A stretch of DNA of 64,000 nucleotides from Frigoribacterium sp. PvP032 (GTDB lineage Bacteria; Actinomycetota; Actinomycetes; Actinomycetales; Microbacteriaceae). The notes under the pieces were generated by a model. It searched no databases. It was not told the origin of the DNA and worked only from the letters and a program-made list of their open reading frames with translations. The stretch is from contig NZ_JAFIBM010000001.1 in NCBI RefSeq assembly GCF_017833035.1, positions 2,997,762 to 3,061,761 of the forward strand. The letters run 5' to 3'. How positions within the stretch are numbered: position 1 is the first letter of the stretch; every line of letters begins with the position of its first letter. Positions 16,919 to 25,038 of the stretch are shown here, in pieces. Both the position numbers and the translations under genes were made by a program.

Positions 16919-17815
16919 ATGTCCTTCAACGACGACACCCGCATCGACAGCAGCAAGGTCAAGCGCGCGGGCCGCGGCCGCACCACCGGCATCGCCGCGG
17001 GGGGCGTCGGCATCGTCGGCGTCATCGTCGTCGCGCTGATCAGCCAGTTCACCGGCGTCGACCTCTCCGGCCTCGTCGGCGGCGCACAGGTCGGCCCCGC
17101 GCAGCAGGTCGAGGGCGAGTCGCTCCAGGGCTGCTCGACGGGAGCCGACGCGAACGCGAACATCGACTGCCGCATGGCAGGGGCCGCCGACTCGCTCGAC
17201 ACCTACTGGGCCTCGGCCGCGCCCGAGGTCGGCATACAGGGCTACGCCAGCCCTGAGTTCTTCCTCTTCACCTCCTCCGTCGACACCGGCTGCGGGGGCG
17301 CGACCAGCGCGACCGGTCCCTTCTACTGCCCGCCCGACCGGGCGCTCTACGTCGACACCGACTTCTTCGACCAGCTGCGCGAGCAGTTCGGCGCCTCGGC
17401 CGGCCCGCTGGCCCAGATGTACGTCGTCGGGCACGAGTGGGGCCACCACATCCAGCAGCTGAGCGGCTCGTTCGACCGGGCCGACCGCAGCCAGACGGGC
17501 CCCGGCTCCGACACGATCCGGCTCGAGGTGCAGGCCGACTGCTACGCCGGCGCCTGGGTGGGCTCCGCCACGACGATCCAGAACGAGTACGGCGAGACGT
17601 TCCTCGAGCCGGTGACGCGCGAGCAGGTGGCCGACGCGCTCAACGCGGCCGCGGCCGTCGGCGACGACCGGATCCAGGAGGCGTCGGGCGGCCGCGTGGA
17701 CCCCGACACCTGGACGCACGGCTCGGCCGAGCAGCGCACCCGCTGGTTCGAGGCCGGCCGCGCCGGCGGCCCGACGGCCTGCGACACCTTCAGCGTCCCC
17801 ACGAGCGAGCTCTAG
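16919..17815 (+). CDS. Membrane-anchored neutral zinc metallopeptidase (YpfJ family)
   Basis: 298 residues. A single transmembrane segment at about residues 23-45 (TTGIAAGGVGIVGVIVVALI) follows a basic N-terminus, so the catalytic part lies outside the membrane. The metal site is HEWGHH with His172, Glu173 and His176, and the distal part has the family pattern RLEVQADCYAGAW. Conserved cysteine pairs (CSTG/CRMA and CGGA/CPP) suggest disulphides. TAGCGT lies 7 nt before the ATG. The substrate is unknown. Confidence 0.88.
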   Translation: MSFNDDTRIDSSKVKRAGRGRTTGIAAGGVGIVGVIVVALISQFTGVDLSGLVGGAQVGPAQQVEGESLQGCSTGADANANIDCRMAGAADSLDTYWASAAPEVGIQGYASPEFFLFTSSVDTGCGGATSATGPFYCPPDRALYVDTDFFDQLREQFGASAGPLAQMYVVGHEWGHHIQQLSGSFDRADRSQTGPGSDTIRLEVQADCYAGAWVGSATTIQNEYGETFLEPVTREQVADALNAAAAVGDDRIQEASGGRVDPDTWTHGSAEQRTRWFEAGRAGGPTACDTFSVPTSEL

Positions 17816-17843
17816 CCAGGAAGGCGGCCGCATCGCCCGTGGG

Positions 17844-17897
17844 GCGAGCTGGCCGCAGTGCGAGCTGGCCGCAGGGCGAGCTGGCCGCAGTGCGAGC
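17844..17897. repeat. 16-bp tandem repeat upstream of the MDR oxidoreductase
   Basis: Three full units of GCGAGCTGGCCGCAGK (17844, 17860, 17876) plus GCGAGC at 17892. It lies 84 nt upstream of the ATG at 17981. Confidence 0.88.
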
Positions 17898-17980
17898 GCT
17901 CGGCAGAACTCCCAGCCGGTTCTCCGCCCGGCAGCACCTCCGCAGGAGCAGACTCTGCTCACGTCGCGAGGAGGCACGCC

Positions 17981-18982
17981 ATGGTCAAGACAGGCAGAGC
18001 AGTGGAGTACGACCGGTACGGGGACATCGACGAACTGCACTTCGTCCCCCAGCAGCTCCCGGTCCCGGCCGACGACGAGGTCGTCGTCGAGGTCGTCTGC
18101 GCCGGGCTCAACCACATCGAGAACTTCACGCGGGCGGGCGACTTCCAGGACCGCCTCCCGCAGACGTTCCCGGCCCACCAGGGCTCGTGCTTCGCGGGCA
18201 TCGTCAAGAAGCGCGGCTCCGCGGTGCGCGATCTCGCGGTCGGTGCCGAGGTGATCGGCCACGCCGTCGGCGGCGGCGCCCACGCCACATGGATCACCGT
18301 CCCGGCCACAGCCGTCGTCCGCAAGCCGAGCAGCGTCTCGTGGGAGGTCGCGGGCGGGCTCTACCTCGCCGGCGCCACGGCCTACGACATCGTCCGCTCG
18401 CTGCACCTCGGCGAGGGCGACGTCGTCGTCATCACGGCCGCGGCGGGCGGCGTCGGCCACATCGAGTGCCAGCTCGCCCTGGCCGCCGGCGCGAAGGTGA
18501 TCGGCACCTGCAGCCCCGGCAACCACGACTACCTGCGCCAGATCGGCGTCACGCCCGTCAACTACGGCGAGGGCCTGCAGGAGCGCATCGAGACGGCCGC
18601 GGGCCGCCCGGTCACGGCCTTCATCGACAACTTCGGCGGCGACAACCCCGCGCTCAGCACCGAGCTCGGCGTCTCCGCGTCACGGTTCAGCTCGAGCGAG
18701 CACCGCCTCGACGTCGAGATGCGCTTCATCACGGCCGAGCGCGACGACACCGAGCCGTCGATGATCCTCGCGGCGCTGGCGAAGCTGATCGCCGACAACA
18801 AGGTGCGGGTGCTCATCTCGGGCTTCTACCCGTTCGACAACATCGCGCAGGCCTACGAGGACCTGGCCGAGCACCACTCCCGCGGCAAGGTCGTCGTCGG
18901 CATGCAGCCCGTCGAGACCGGCGCCCGCTCGCACTGGTACCTGTCGGCGAAGGCTCGCTCGCTGGCCGAGCAGCGCGGCTAG
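17981..18982 (+). CDS. MDR-superfamily oxidoreductase (quinone reductase-like)
   Basis: 333 residues from ATG 17981 (GAGGAGG upstream at 17968-17974). N-terminal GroES-like barrel, then the NADP-binding loop TAAAGGVGHIECQLALAAGAK. The catalytic and structural zinc ligands of alcohol dehydrogenases are absent, which fits NADPH:quinone reductase or enone reductase types. The stop overlaps the end of the convergent PfkB gene by 4 nt (18979-18982). Confidence 0.85.
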   Translation: MVKTGRAVEYDRYGDIDELHFVPQQLPVPADDEVVVEVVCAGLNHIENFTRAGDFQDRLPQTFPAHQGSCFAGIVKKRGSAVRDLAVGAEVIGHAVGGGAHATWITVPATAVVRKPSSVSWEVAGGLYLAGATAYDIVRSLHLGEGDVVVITAAAGGVGHIECQLALAAGAKVIGTCSPGNHDYLRQIGVTPVNYGEGLQERIETAAGRPVTAFIDNFGGDNPALSTELGVSASRFSSSEHRLDVEMRFITAERDDTEPSMILAALAKLIADNKVRVLISGFYPFDNIAQAYEDLAEHHSRGKVVVGMQPVETGARSHWYLSAKARSLAEQRG

Positions 18983-19869
18983 GGCCGGCGCAGCAGCGCG
19001 CCCGGTGCGCGCACTGTCGCGGCCGCGACGCGCATCGCGTCCGTGAGCGCCGCCTCCCAGTCGACGCTGCCGGGAGCAGTCGACTGCGCCAGCAACGACG
19101 CGACGACGGAGGCGAACGTCGCGTCGCCCGCGCCCATCGTGTCGACGACGTCGCCGTCGAGCGCCGCGATGCCCTGCCGCAGCGGCTCGTGCCCGGCGAG
19201 CGTCAGGCTGGCCCCGTCGGAGCCGCGCGTCGCGAGCACTCCCCCGGCGCCCGCGGCGAGCAGCGCCTCCTGCCACTCGTCGAGCGTGCCGCCGGCGACC
19301 AGCTCCGCGTCGTCCTCGCCGACCTTGACCAGCAAGGAGGAGGCGGCCGCCCGGGCGAAGCCGGTCGCGAAGGCCTCGGGGTCGCGCAGGAACCCGGGGC
19401 GCGGGTTCGGGTCGACGACGAGCCGCGGCGGCTCGGCCCCGACGGCTGCGAGCAGCCGCTCGGTCAGCCGGGCGTCGTCGAACGGGTACGAGCTGACGGC
19501 CACGAGCGGCGCGACCGCGATGGCGGCGAGCTGGGCGTCGCCGAAGTCGAGGCCGCGGGCGACGGCCGCGTCGCTGAAGGCGTAGGTCGGCTCGCCGTCG
19601 ACGCGCTCGCTGACGGCGCGGCCGGTGCCGAGCGGGTTCGTCGTGGCCACGAGCTCGACGCCGTGCTCGGCCAGGTGCGAGCGGATCGACGCCCCGTCGG
19701 CGTCGTCGCCGACCGAGGCGAGCAGGGTGGTGGGGACGCCGAGCCGGGCGAGCCCGACGGCGACGTTGAGGCCGGCGCCGCCGACGTGGTCGTCCGAGCC
19801 GGAGGGGGTGCGCAGCTCGTCGATGAGCGCGTCGCCGATGACGACGACGCGGCGTGCAGACTGGTCCAT
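18979..19869 (-). CDS. PfkB-family carbohydrate kinase
   Basis: 296 residues. The PfkB sugar-binding motif GGAGLNVAVGLARLG is at about residues 31-45 and the catalytic/anion-hole motif DTMGAGDATFASV is near residue 235-250, with the general base Asp in GAGD. The sugar is unknown. The ATG has TAGGGT 6 nt upstream. The neighbouring divergent ROK gene is another sugar-kinase-related protein, so a carbohydrate role for the pair is plausible. Confidence 0.9.
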   Translation of the reverse strand: MDQSARRVVVIGDALIDELRTPSGSDDHVGGAGLNVAVGLARLGVPTTLLASVGDDADGASIRSHLAEHGVELVATTNPLGTGRAVSERVDGEPTYAFSDAAVARGLDFGDAQLAAIAVAPLVAVSSYPFDDARLTERLLAAVGAEPPRLVVDPNPRPGFLRDPEAFATGFARAAASSLLVKVGEDDAELVAGGTLDEWQEALLAAGAGGVLATRGSDGASLTLAGHEPLRQGIAALDGDVVDTMGAGDATFASVVASLLAQSTAPGSVDWEAALTDAMRVAAATVRAPGALLRRP

Positions 19870-19969
19870 GCGGACACCCTACGGGCGCGCACGGACGTCG
19901 ACTCACCGGACGCCCGTCGTGCGGCCGGTCGCCCCTCGCCCCGGCCGGGCTCCGCACTACGCTGGCGCG

Positions 19970-20941
19970 GTGACTGACTACGCTCTGGCCGTCGACGTCG
20001 GCGGCACCAAGGTCGAGGCCGCGCTCGTCGCGGCCGACGGCGTCCTCTCCCCCGGCAGCCGCGACCGCCGCCCCACCGGCCACGACTCCACCAGCGACCA
20101 GCTCGCCGACGCCGTCCGTGACGTCGTGCGCCACGCGCTCGCGGCGCTCGGCGACGGAGACGTGCTGGTCGGCGCGGGCATCGGCAGCGCCGGCCCGGTC
20201 GACCTCGTCGAGGGCTCGGTCTCGCCCATCAACCTGCCCGCCTGGCGCGGCTTCCCGCTGCGCGCGCTCGTCGCGGAGCTGCTGGCCGAGGCGAGCCGCG
20301 GCGCTGGCGCCCCCGCAGGCACCGGCTCCGCCGACCTCCCCGTGACCCTGCGCCTCGACGGCGTCAGCCTCGCCCTCGCCGAGCACTGGGTGGGCGCCAC
20401 CCAGGGCGTCGACAACGCCGTCGCGATCACCGTGTCGACGGGCGTCGGCGGCGGGCTGATCGTGAACGGCCGCCTCCTGTCGGGGGGCACCGGCAACGCC
20501 GGCCACATCGGCCAGATCCAGATCGCCGACCGGCCGGCGGGCGAGAACGCCTGGGCGGCCACCCTCGAGGTCATCGCCTCGGGCCCCAACGTCGTGCGCT
20601 GGGCGCAGCAGCAGGGCTGGCAGGGCGAGCGCGGCGAGGACCTCGCCGCCGGCTACGTCGCCGGAGACGTGATCGCCGTCGCGGCCGTCCGCCGCTCGGC
20701 CAACGCCGTCGGCGAGGCCATCTCGTCGGTGACGACCCTGCTCGACCTCGACGTCGCCGCGATCGGCGGGGGCTTCTCGCGCGTCAGCGACGACTACCTC
20801 GACCTGGTCAGGGCCACCGTCGAGGAGGCGCCCGTCAACGGCTACGCCCGTCGCGTCCGCGTCGTCCGCTCCGGCCTCAGCGACGAGAGCCCGCTCGTCG
20901 GGGCCGCCGCCCTCGTCTGGCAGGCGGACCTGCTCGGCTGA
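19970..20941 (+). CDS. ROK-family protein lacking the zinc-binding cysteines
   Basis: 323 residues from GTG 19970 (TACGCT 6 nt upstream). The ATP-binding DVGGTKVEAALV and the sugar-binding STGVGGGLIVNGRLLSGG and GNAGHIGQIQI segments are typical of ROK kinases. The usual CxCGxxGCxE zinc motif is missing: after GQIQI the sequence runs IADRPAGENAWAATLEVI. It could be a kinase of a group without zinc (such as some glucokinase or N-acetyl-sugar kinase relatives) or a non-catalytic sensor. There is no N-terminal HTH, so it is not a ROK repressor. Confidence 0.85.
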   Translation: MTDYALAVDVGGTKVEAALVAADGVLSPGSRDRRPTGHDSTSDQLADAVRDVVRHALAALGDGDVLVGAGIGSAGPVDLVEGSVSPINLPAWRGFPLRALVAELLAEASRGAGAPAGTGSADLPVTLRLDGVSLALAEHWVGATQGVDNAVAITVSTGVGGGLIVNGRLLSGGTGNAGHIGQIQIADRPAGENAWAATLEVIASGPNVVRWAQQQGWQGERGEDLAAGYVAGDVIAVAAVRRSANAVGEAISSVTTLLDLDVAAIGGGFSRVSDDYLDLVRATVEEAPVNGYARRVRVVRSGLSDESPLVGAAALVWQADLLG

Positions 20942-21097
20942 GCCCACGCCTCCTGCGGGCCCGCCTGTCGTGGCCGCCCAGGCTGGGAGCCGTTGTCGGA
21001 GGCCGGGAATAGGCTCTTTCCATCCCCACGACGACGTCGGGATCCCGCGCGCCCGCACCCGGGTGCGCACGACCCGCCACCACACGGAGGTATCTCC

Positions 21098-22141
21098 ATG
21101 CCCACCACCGTCCCCGTCATCCAGACCCCCTCGGCCGGCGCGCCCTTCGAGCGCTCGACCGTCCAGCTGCGCGACGTCGGCCCGAACGACGTCCAGATCG
21201 ACATCGCCTTCGCCGGCGTCTGCCACAGCGACATCCACCAGGCCCGCGAAGAGTGGGGCAAGGCCATCTTCCCGATGGTGCCCGGCCACGAGATCGCCGG
21301 CGTCGTCACCCAGGTCGGCTCCGACGTGTCGAAGCACAAGGTCGGCGACCGCGTCGGCATCGGCTGCTTCGTCGACAGCTGCCGCGAGTGCGAGAACTGC
21401 CTCGCGGGCGAGCAGCAGTTCTGCGTCAAGGGCAACGTGCCCACCTACAACGGTCGCCAGTACTCGGGCGAAGAGACCTACGGCGGCTACGCCAAGCAGA
21501 TCGTCGCCGACGAGAACTACGTGCTGTCGATCCCCGAGGGCATCGCGCTCGACGAGGCCGCGCCGCTGCTCTGTGCCGGCATCACGACCTACTCGCCGCT
21601 GAAGCACTGGGGCGCGGGCCCCGGCAAGAAGGTCGCCGTCGTCGGCATGGGCGGCCTCGGCCACATGGCCGTGAAGATCGCGCACGCCATGGGCGCCGAG
21701 GTCACCGTCATCAGCCAGACGCTCTCCAAGCAGGAGGACGGCCTGAAGCTCGGCGCCGACCACTACTACGCGTCGAGCGACCCCGACACGTTCAAGCAGC
21801 TGCGCAGCTCGTTCGACCTGATCATCAACACGATCTCGGCCGACATGGACATCGACGCGTACGCCCGCACCCTCCGCCTCAACGGCACGATGGTGTTCGT
21901 CGGCCTGCCCGAGAACCCGCAGTCGTTCAGCGCCGGCTCCCTCATCGGCGGCCGCCGCAGCCTCGCCGGCTCCAACATCGGCGGCATCCCCGAGACGCAG
22001 GAGATGCTCGACTTCTGCGCCGAGCACCACATCGGCGCCGAGATCGAGACGATCAGCGCCGACGACATCGACGACGCCTACGAGCGCGTCGTCGGCAGCA
22101 AGGTCCGCTACCGCTTCGTGATCGACACCGCCACGATCTAG
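21098..22141 (+). CDS. Zinc-dependent NADP alcohol dehydrogenase (YahK / cinnamyl-alcohol type)
   Basis: 347 residues. Catalytic zinc ligands Cys in GVCHSDIHQ and His-Glu in PGHEIAG; structural zinc cysteines in CRECENC and the C of QQFC; dinucleotide loop VVGMGGLGHMAVKIA. This is the CAD/YahK group, which reduces aldehydes with NADPH. ATG 21098 has CGGAGG 7 nt upstream. The strong hairpin 22153-22194 follows. Confidence 0.92.
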   Translation: MPTTVPVIQTPSAGAPFERSTVQLRDVGPNDVQIDIAFAGVCHSDIHQAREEWGKAIFPMVPGHEIAGVVTQVGSDVSKHKVGDRVGIGCFVDSCRECENCLAGEQQFCVKGNVPTYNGRQYSGEETYGGYAKQIVADENYVLSIPEGIALDEAAPLLCAGITTYSPLKHWGAGPGKKVAVVGMGGLGHMAVKIAHAMGAEVTVISQTLSKQEDGLKLGADHYYASSDPDTFKQLRSSFDLIINTISADMDIDAYARTLRLNGTMVFVGLPENPQSFSAGSLIGGRRSLAGSNIGGIPETQEMLDFCAEHHIGAEIETISADDIDDAYERVVGSKVRYRFVIDTATI

Positions 22142-22152
22142 CGCTCGCCGCC

Positions 22153-22194
22153 ACGCCGAAGGCCCCCTCCCGACCGGGAGGGGGCCTTCGGCGT
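22153..22194. terminator. Bidirectional terminator hairpin (19-bp stem)
   Basis: Perfect arms 22153-22171 and 22176-22194 around the loop GACC. Between the alcohol dehydrogenase and the convergent MarR gene. Confidence 0.88.
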
Positions 22195-22309
22195 CGCCTG
22201 CACCCGACCCCGATCACGTGTCCGGGCGACTTCGTCGCATGCGGGCGGTCACGACCGCCCGTCTCGGACGAACTCGCCCGCGGAGCAGCCCCGAGGAGGC
22301 GCGGGTCGC

Positions 22310-22852
22310 CTACCGCGGGTCGGCGGGCGTGTTGAAGCGGTGCAGCCACCCGGCGAACTCGCCGAGCTCGTCGTCGGTCCAGCCCTCCACGTGGCTGCGG
22401 AACACGGCGCGGTTCTCGTGCCGCACCTCCAGCATGCGGGCCTCGGCGCGGTCGGTGCTGCCGAGCGTCATCACACGGCCGTCGGCGGCGTCGGGCACGA
22501 CGTCGACGAAGCCCGCCTCGCGGAGCAGGGCGACCTGGCGGCTCACGGCGCTCTTGTCGAGGGCCATCGCCTTGACGATGTCGCCTGCCGTGCAGGGCTG
22601 GTGCTTCATCACGTAGCGGAGCACGTAGAACGCGGTGGGCGGCACGTCCGGGTCGAACCGCGACGCGGCGGCGGCGATCGTGCGCTTCGCCTCGACCATC
22701 ATCGAGCCGATCTCGTCGACGACGCTCGCCATCAGGCCCTCGCGCCCGTCGTCGTCCGGCCCGGGAAGGCGCGGTGCGGCGGCGGCGCCGACCGGGCGCG
22801 GTGCGTCGAGCACCGCGCCCGCGGGCGTGCCGTCATCGGTCGGCTGCGACAT
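22310..22852 (-). CDS. MarR-family repressor
   Basis: 180 residues. The winged helix is clear: KHQPCTAGDIVKAMALDKSAVSRQ then ALLREAGFVDVVPDAADGRVM (wing). The N-terminal 35 residues are variable. It starts 20 nt inside the end of the DHA2 exporter gene, so it is the second gene of that operon and probably senses the exporter substrates. The paired operators at 24895-24937 upstream of the exporter would then be its autoregulatory site. Confidence 0.9.
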   Translation of the reverse strand: MSQPTDDGTPAGAVLDAPRPVGAAAAPRLPGPDDDGREGLMASVVDEIGSMMVEAKRTIAAAASRFDPDVPPTAFYVLRYVMKHQPCTAGDIVKAMALDKSAVSRQVALLREAGFVDVVPDAADGRVMTLGSTDRAEARMLEVRHENRAVFRSHVEGWTDDELGEFAGWLHRFNTPADPR

Positions 22853-24839
22853 CCTTCTCCTCGACCAGGGACGAGAACACCGGGCTCTCGGCCAGTTCGT
22901 CGTCCGACACCGGATGGCCAGCCACCTCGGCGGCACCGGTGGCGATGATCGTGTCGATGGTACCGGTGCCCGTCGTGGCGTGGGCGTGATGACGACGCCC
23001 GCCCGAGGTCGAGGCCGTGGCCGTAGCCGAGGCCGTAGCCGAGGCCGAGGCCGAGGGCTCCCGCGCGTCGTCGCCCTGGTCGACGGGCGACGTGGGCGCC
23101 GGCGTCGACACGCCGTCGGTCGTGGTGGCCGGTGCGCTCGACACGGACGGGGCGAGCCCTGCCGTGGCCGCGACGCCCTTCTCGACCGCCGAGGCGTCGT
23201 CGTCAGGGGCGGCACCAGCACCAGCAGCACCAGCACCGTCGCCCGACGCGGCAGCCCGCTGGATGCCCGTCTTCGTGCCGAGCTCGACGTTCGGCAGCAG
23301 GCAGACGAACACGATGGTGATGACGGCGAGCGGTGCAGCGATGAGGAACACGTCGGCGACGCCCTGGCCGTAGGCCGACTCGATGATGGTGCGGATCGGG
23401 CCGGGGACGGTGCTGAGGTCGGGGATGCTCGTCGAGCCGCCGCTGCCGAGCGCGCTCGGGTCGACGCCGGCGTCGGTGAGGCCGTCCGTGATGTAGCCGG
23501 AGACCTTGGTGCCGAGCACGGCGCCCATCACCGAGACGCCGATGGTGCCGCCGAGGCTGCGGAAGAACGCGACGCTCGAGGAGGCGGCGCCCACGACGCT
23601 GACGTCGACCGAGTTCTGCACGACGAGCACGAGGTTCTGCATCACCATGCCGATGCCGAGCCCCATCATCGCCATGAAGACGGAGACGATCGCGAAGTTC
23701 GTGTCGTACTCGATGGTCGACATGAGGAACAGGCCGGCCGCCAGCAGGATCGACCCGACGATCATGTAGGGCTTCCACTTGCCGTACTTCGAGATGAGCG
23801 CGCCGGCGACCATCGACGAGATGAGCAGGCCGAGCACCATCGGCAGGGTCAGGATGCCCGCCATGGTGGGCGACTGGCCGCGGGCCAGCTGCATGTACTG
23901 GCCGAGGAACACGCTGGTGCCGAACATCGCGACGCCGACGCTGAGCGAGGCGACCACCGCGAAGGTGAAGGTGCGGTTCTTGAAGAGCGTCAGGGGGATG
24001 ATCGGCTCCTTCGAGCGGAACTCCACGACGACGGCCAGCGCGAGCAGCACGGCCGCGCCGACGCCCATCAGCCAGCTGGTGGTCGAGTTCCAGTCGAACT
24101 GCTTGCCGCCGAGCGACACCCAGACGAGCAGCAGCGAGACGCCGCCGGCGATCAGGCCGGCGCCCCAGTAGTCGACCACGACGGCCTTCTTGGGCTTCGG
24201 CGGCAGGTGCAGGGTGCGCTGGATGACGATGAGCGCGGCGACGCCGACGGGCACGCCGACGAAGAAGTTCCAGCGCCAGCCGATCGAGTCGGTCAGGACG
24301 CCGCCGAGCAGCGGTCCGCCGATGGTGCCGACGCTCATCACGGCGCCGAGGTAGCCCATGTACCGGCCGCGCTCACGCGGGCTGATGATGTCGCTCATGA
24401 CGACCTGCACCAGGGCGGTGAGGCCGCCGGCGCCGAGGCCCTGGAACACGCGGAAGGTGATCAGCGTCGCGGTGTTCTGCGAGAACCCGGCCGCGACCGA
24501 CGCGAGCACGAAGAGCACCAGCGCGACCTGCAGCAGCACCTTGCGGTTCGTGAGGTCGGAGAACTTGCCCCAGAGCGGCGTGCTCACGGTGGTCGCGAGC
24601 AGCGTCGCCGTGATGACCCAGGTGTACGAGGTCTGGCTGCCGTTCAGGTCGCTGACGATGCGCGGCAGCGAGGTCGACACGACGGTCGACGACAGGATCG
24701 CCACGAGCATGCCCATCAGCAGGCCCGACAGGGCCGTGAGGACTTCGCGGTGGCTCATGCCGGGCGCCTCGCCCGGTTCGTGCGGCGCCGCGGGCTTCGT
24801 GCCCGCGCCCGCCGATGCGGTGGTGGTGGTCTGCGACAA
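22833..24839 (-). CDS. DHA2-family (EmrB/QacA-type) 14-TM drug exporter
   Basis: 668 residues from a TTG start at 24839, which has GGAG 6 nt upstream and lies downstream of the promoter; the next option is ATG 24758. The transporter core (about 28-520) carries the DHA2 pattern SSTVVSTSLPRIVSDLNGS, WGKFSDLTNRK, RVFQGLGAGGL and GPLLGGVLTD. After the last membrane segment an unusual tail of about 140 residues is low in complexity (Ala/Ser/Thr repeats around SASASATASATATAS, then acidic). The tail has no recognised domain. The downstream overlapping gene is a MarR regulator. Confidence 0.9.
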   Translation of the reverse strand: MSQTTTTASAGAGTKPAAPHEPGEAPGMSHREVLTALSGLLMGMLVAILSSTVVSTSLPRIVSDLNGSQTSYTWVITATLLATTVSTPLWGKFSDLTNRKVLLQVALVLFVLASVAAGFSQNTATLITFRVFQGLGAGGLTALVQVVMSDIISPRERGRYMGYLGAVMSVGTIGGPLLGGVLTDSIGWRWNFFVGVPVGVAALIVIQRTLHLPPKPKKAVVVDYWGAGLIAGGVSLLLVWVSLGGKQFDWNSTTSWLMGVGAAVLLALAVVVEFRSKEPIIPLTLFKNRTFTFAVVASLSVGVAMFGTSVFLGQYMQLARGQSPTMAGILTLPMVLGLLISSMVAGALISKYGKWKPYMIVGSILLAAGLFLMSTIEYDTNFAIVSVFMAMMGLGIGMVMQNLVLVVQNSVDVSVVGAASSSVAFFRSLGGTIGVSVMGAVLGTKVSGYITDGLTDAGVDPSALGSGGSTSIPDLSTVPGPIRTIIESAYGQGVADVFLIAAPLAVITIVFVCLLPNVELGTKTGIQRAAASGDGAGAAGAGAAPDDDASAVEKGVAATAGLAPSVSSAPATTTDGVSTPAPTSPVDQGDDAREPSASASATASATATASTSGGRRHHAHATTGTGTIDTIIATGAAEVAGHPVSDDELAESPVFSSLVEEKDVAADR

Positions 24840-24894
24840 GGTCGGCTCCGTGGTGACTCTGAGATGTGGGGGCCCGGACGTCGTCGGCCAGGTA

Positions 24895-24937
24895 GTTGTA
24901 GAACCACAACCATACGCCTCAGTTGACGATCTGCAAC
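24895..24937 (-). promoter_or_regulatory. Exporter promoter with two GTTG-N8-CAAC operators
   Basis: Two 16-bp pseudo-palindromes, GTTGTAGAACCACAAC (24895-24910) and GTTGACGATCTGCAAC (24922-24937), start 27 bp apart (about 2.5 helix turns). On the minus strand TTGCAG (24936-24931), 16 nt, TATGGT (24914-24909). One operator covers the -35, the other the -10 edge and start site. The MarR protein of the same operon is the likely ligand. Confidence 0.72.
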
Positions 24938-24979
24938 CACTTTCGTGCAGATCGCGCATGTTTTTTTGACCGAGCGCAC

Positions 24980-25022
24980 GCAGGAGGCGCGGTGCCCGTC
25001 GAACGGACACCGCGCCTCCTGC
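24980..25022. terminator. Hairpin built from a GCGCCTCCT motif pair
   Basis: Arms GCAGGAGGCGCGGTG (24980-24994) and CACCGCGCCTCCTGC (25008-25022), a perfect 15-bp stem, just after the stop of the AI-2E family gene. No U-run follows on that strand. Confidence 0.75.
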
Positions 25023-25038
25023 GCGCACCAGCGGCGAG

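Noticed and set aside
18680-22030. 1116-codon minus-strand frame across the PfkB, ROK and dehydrogenase genes
   Set aside because: Antisense shadow of genes with clear motifs on the other strand or frame.
24960-24967. T-run next to the 24980-25022 hairpin as an intrinsic terminator for the AI-2E family gene
   Set aside because: For the minus-strand transcript this run reads as A, so it is not a U-tract; only the hairpin itself is retained as terminator-like.
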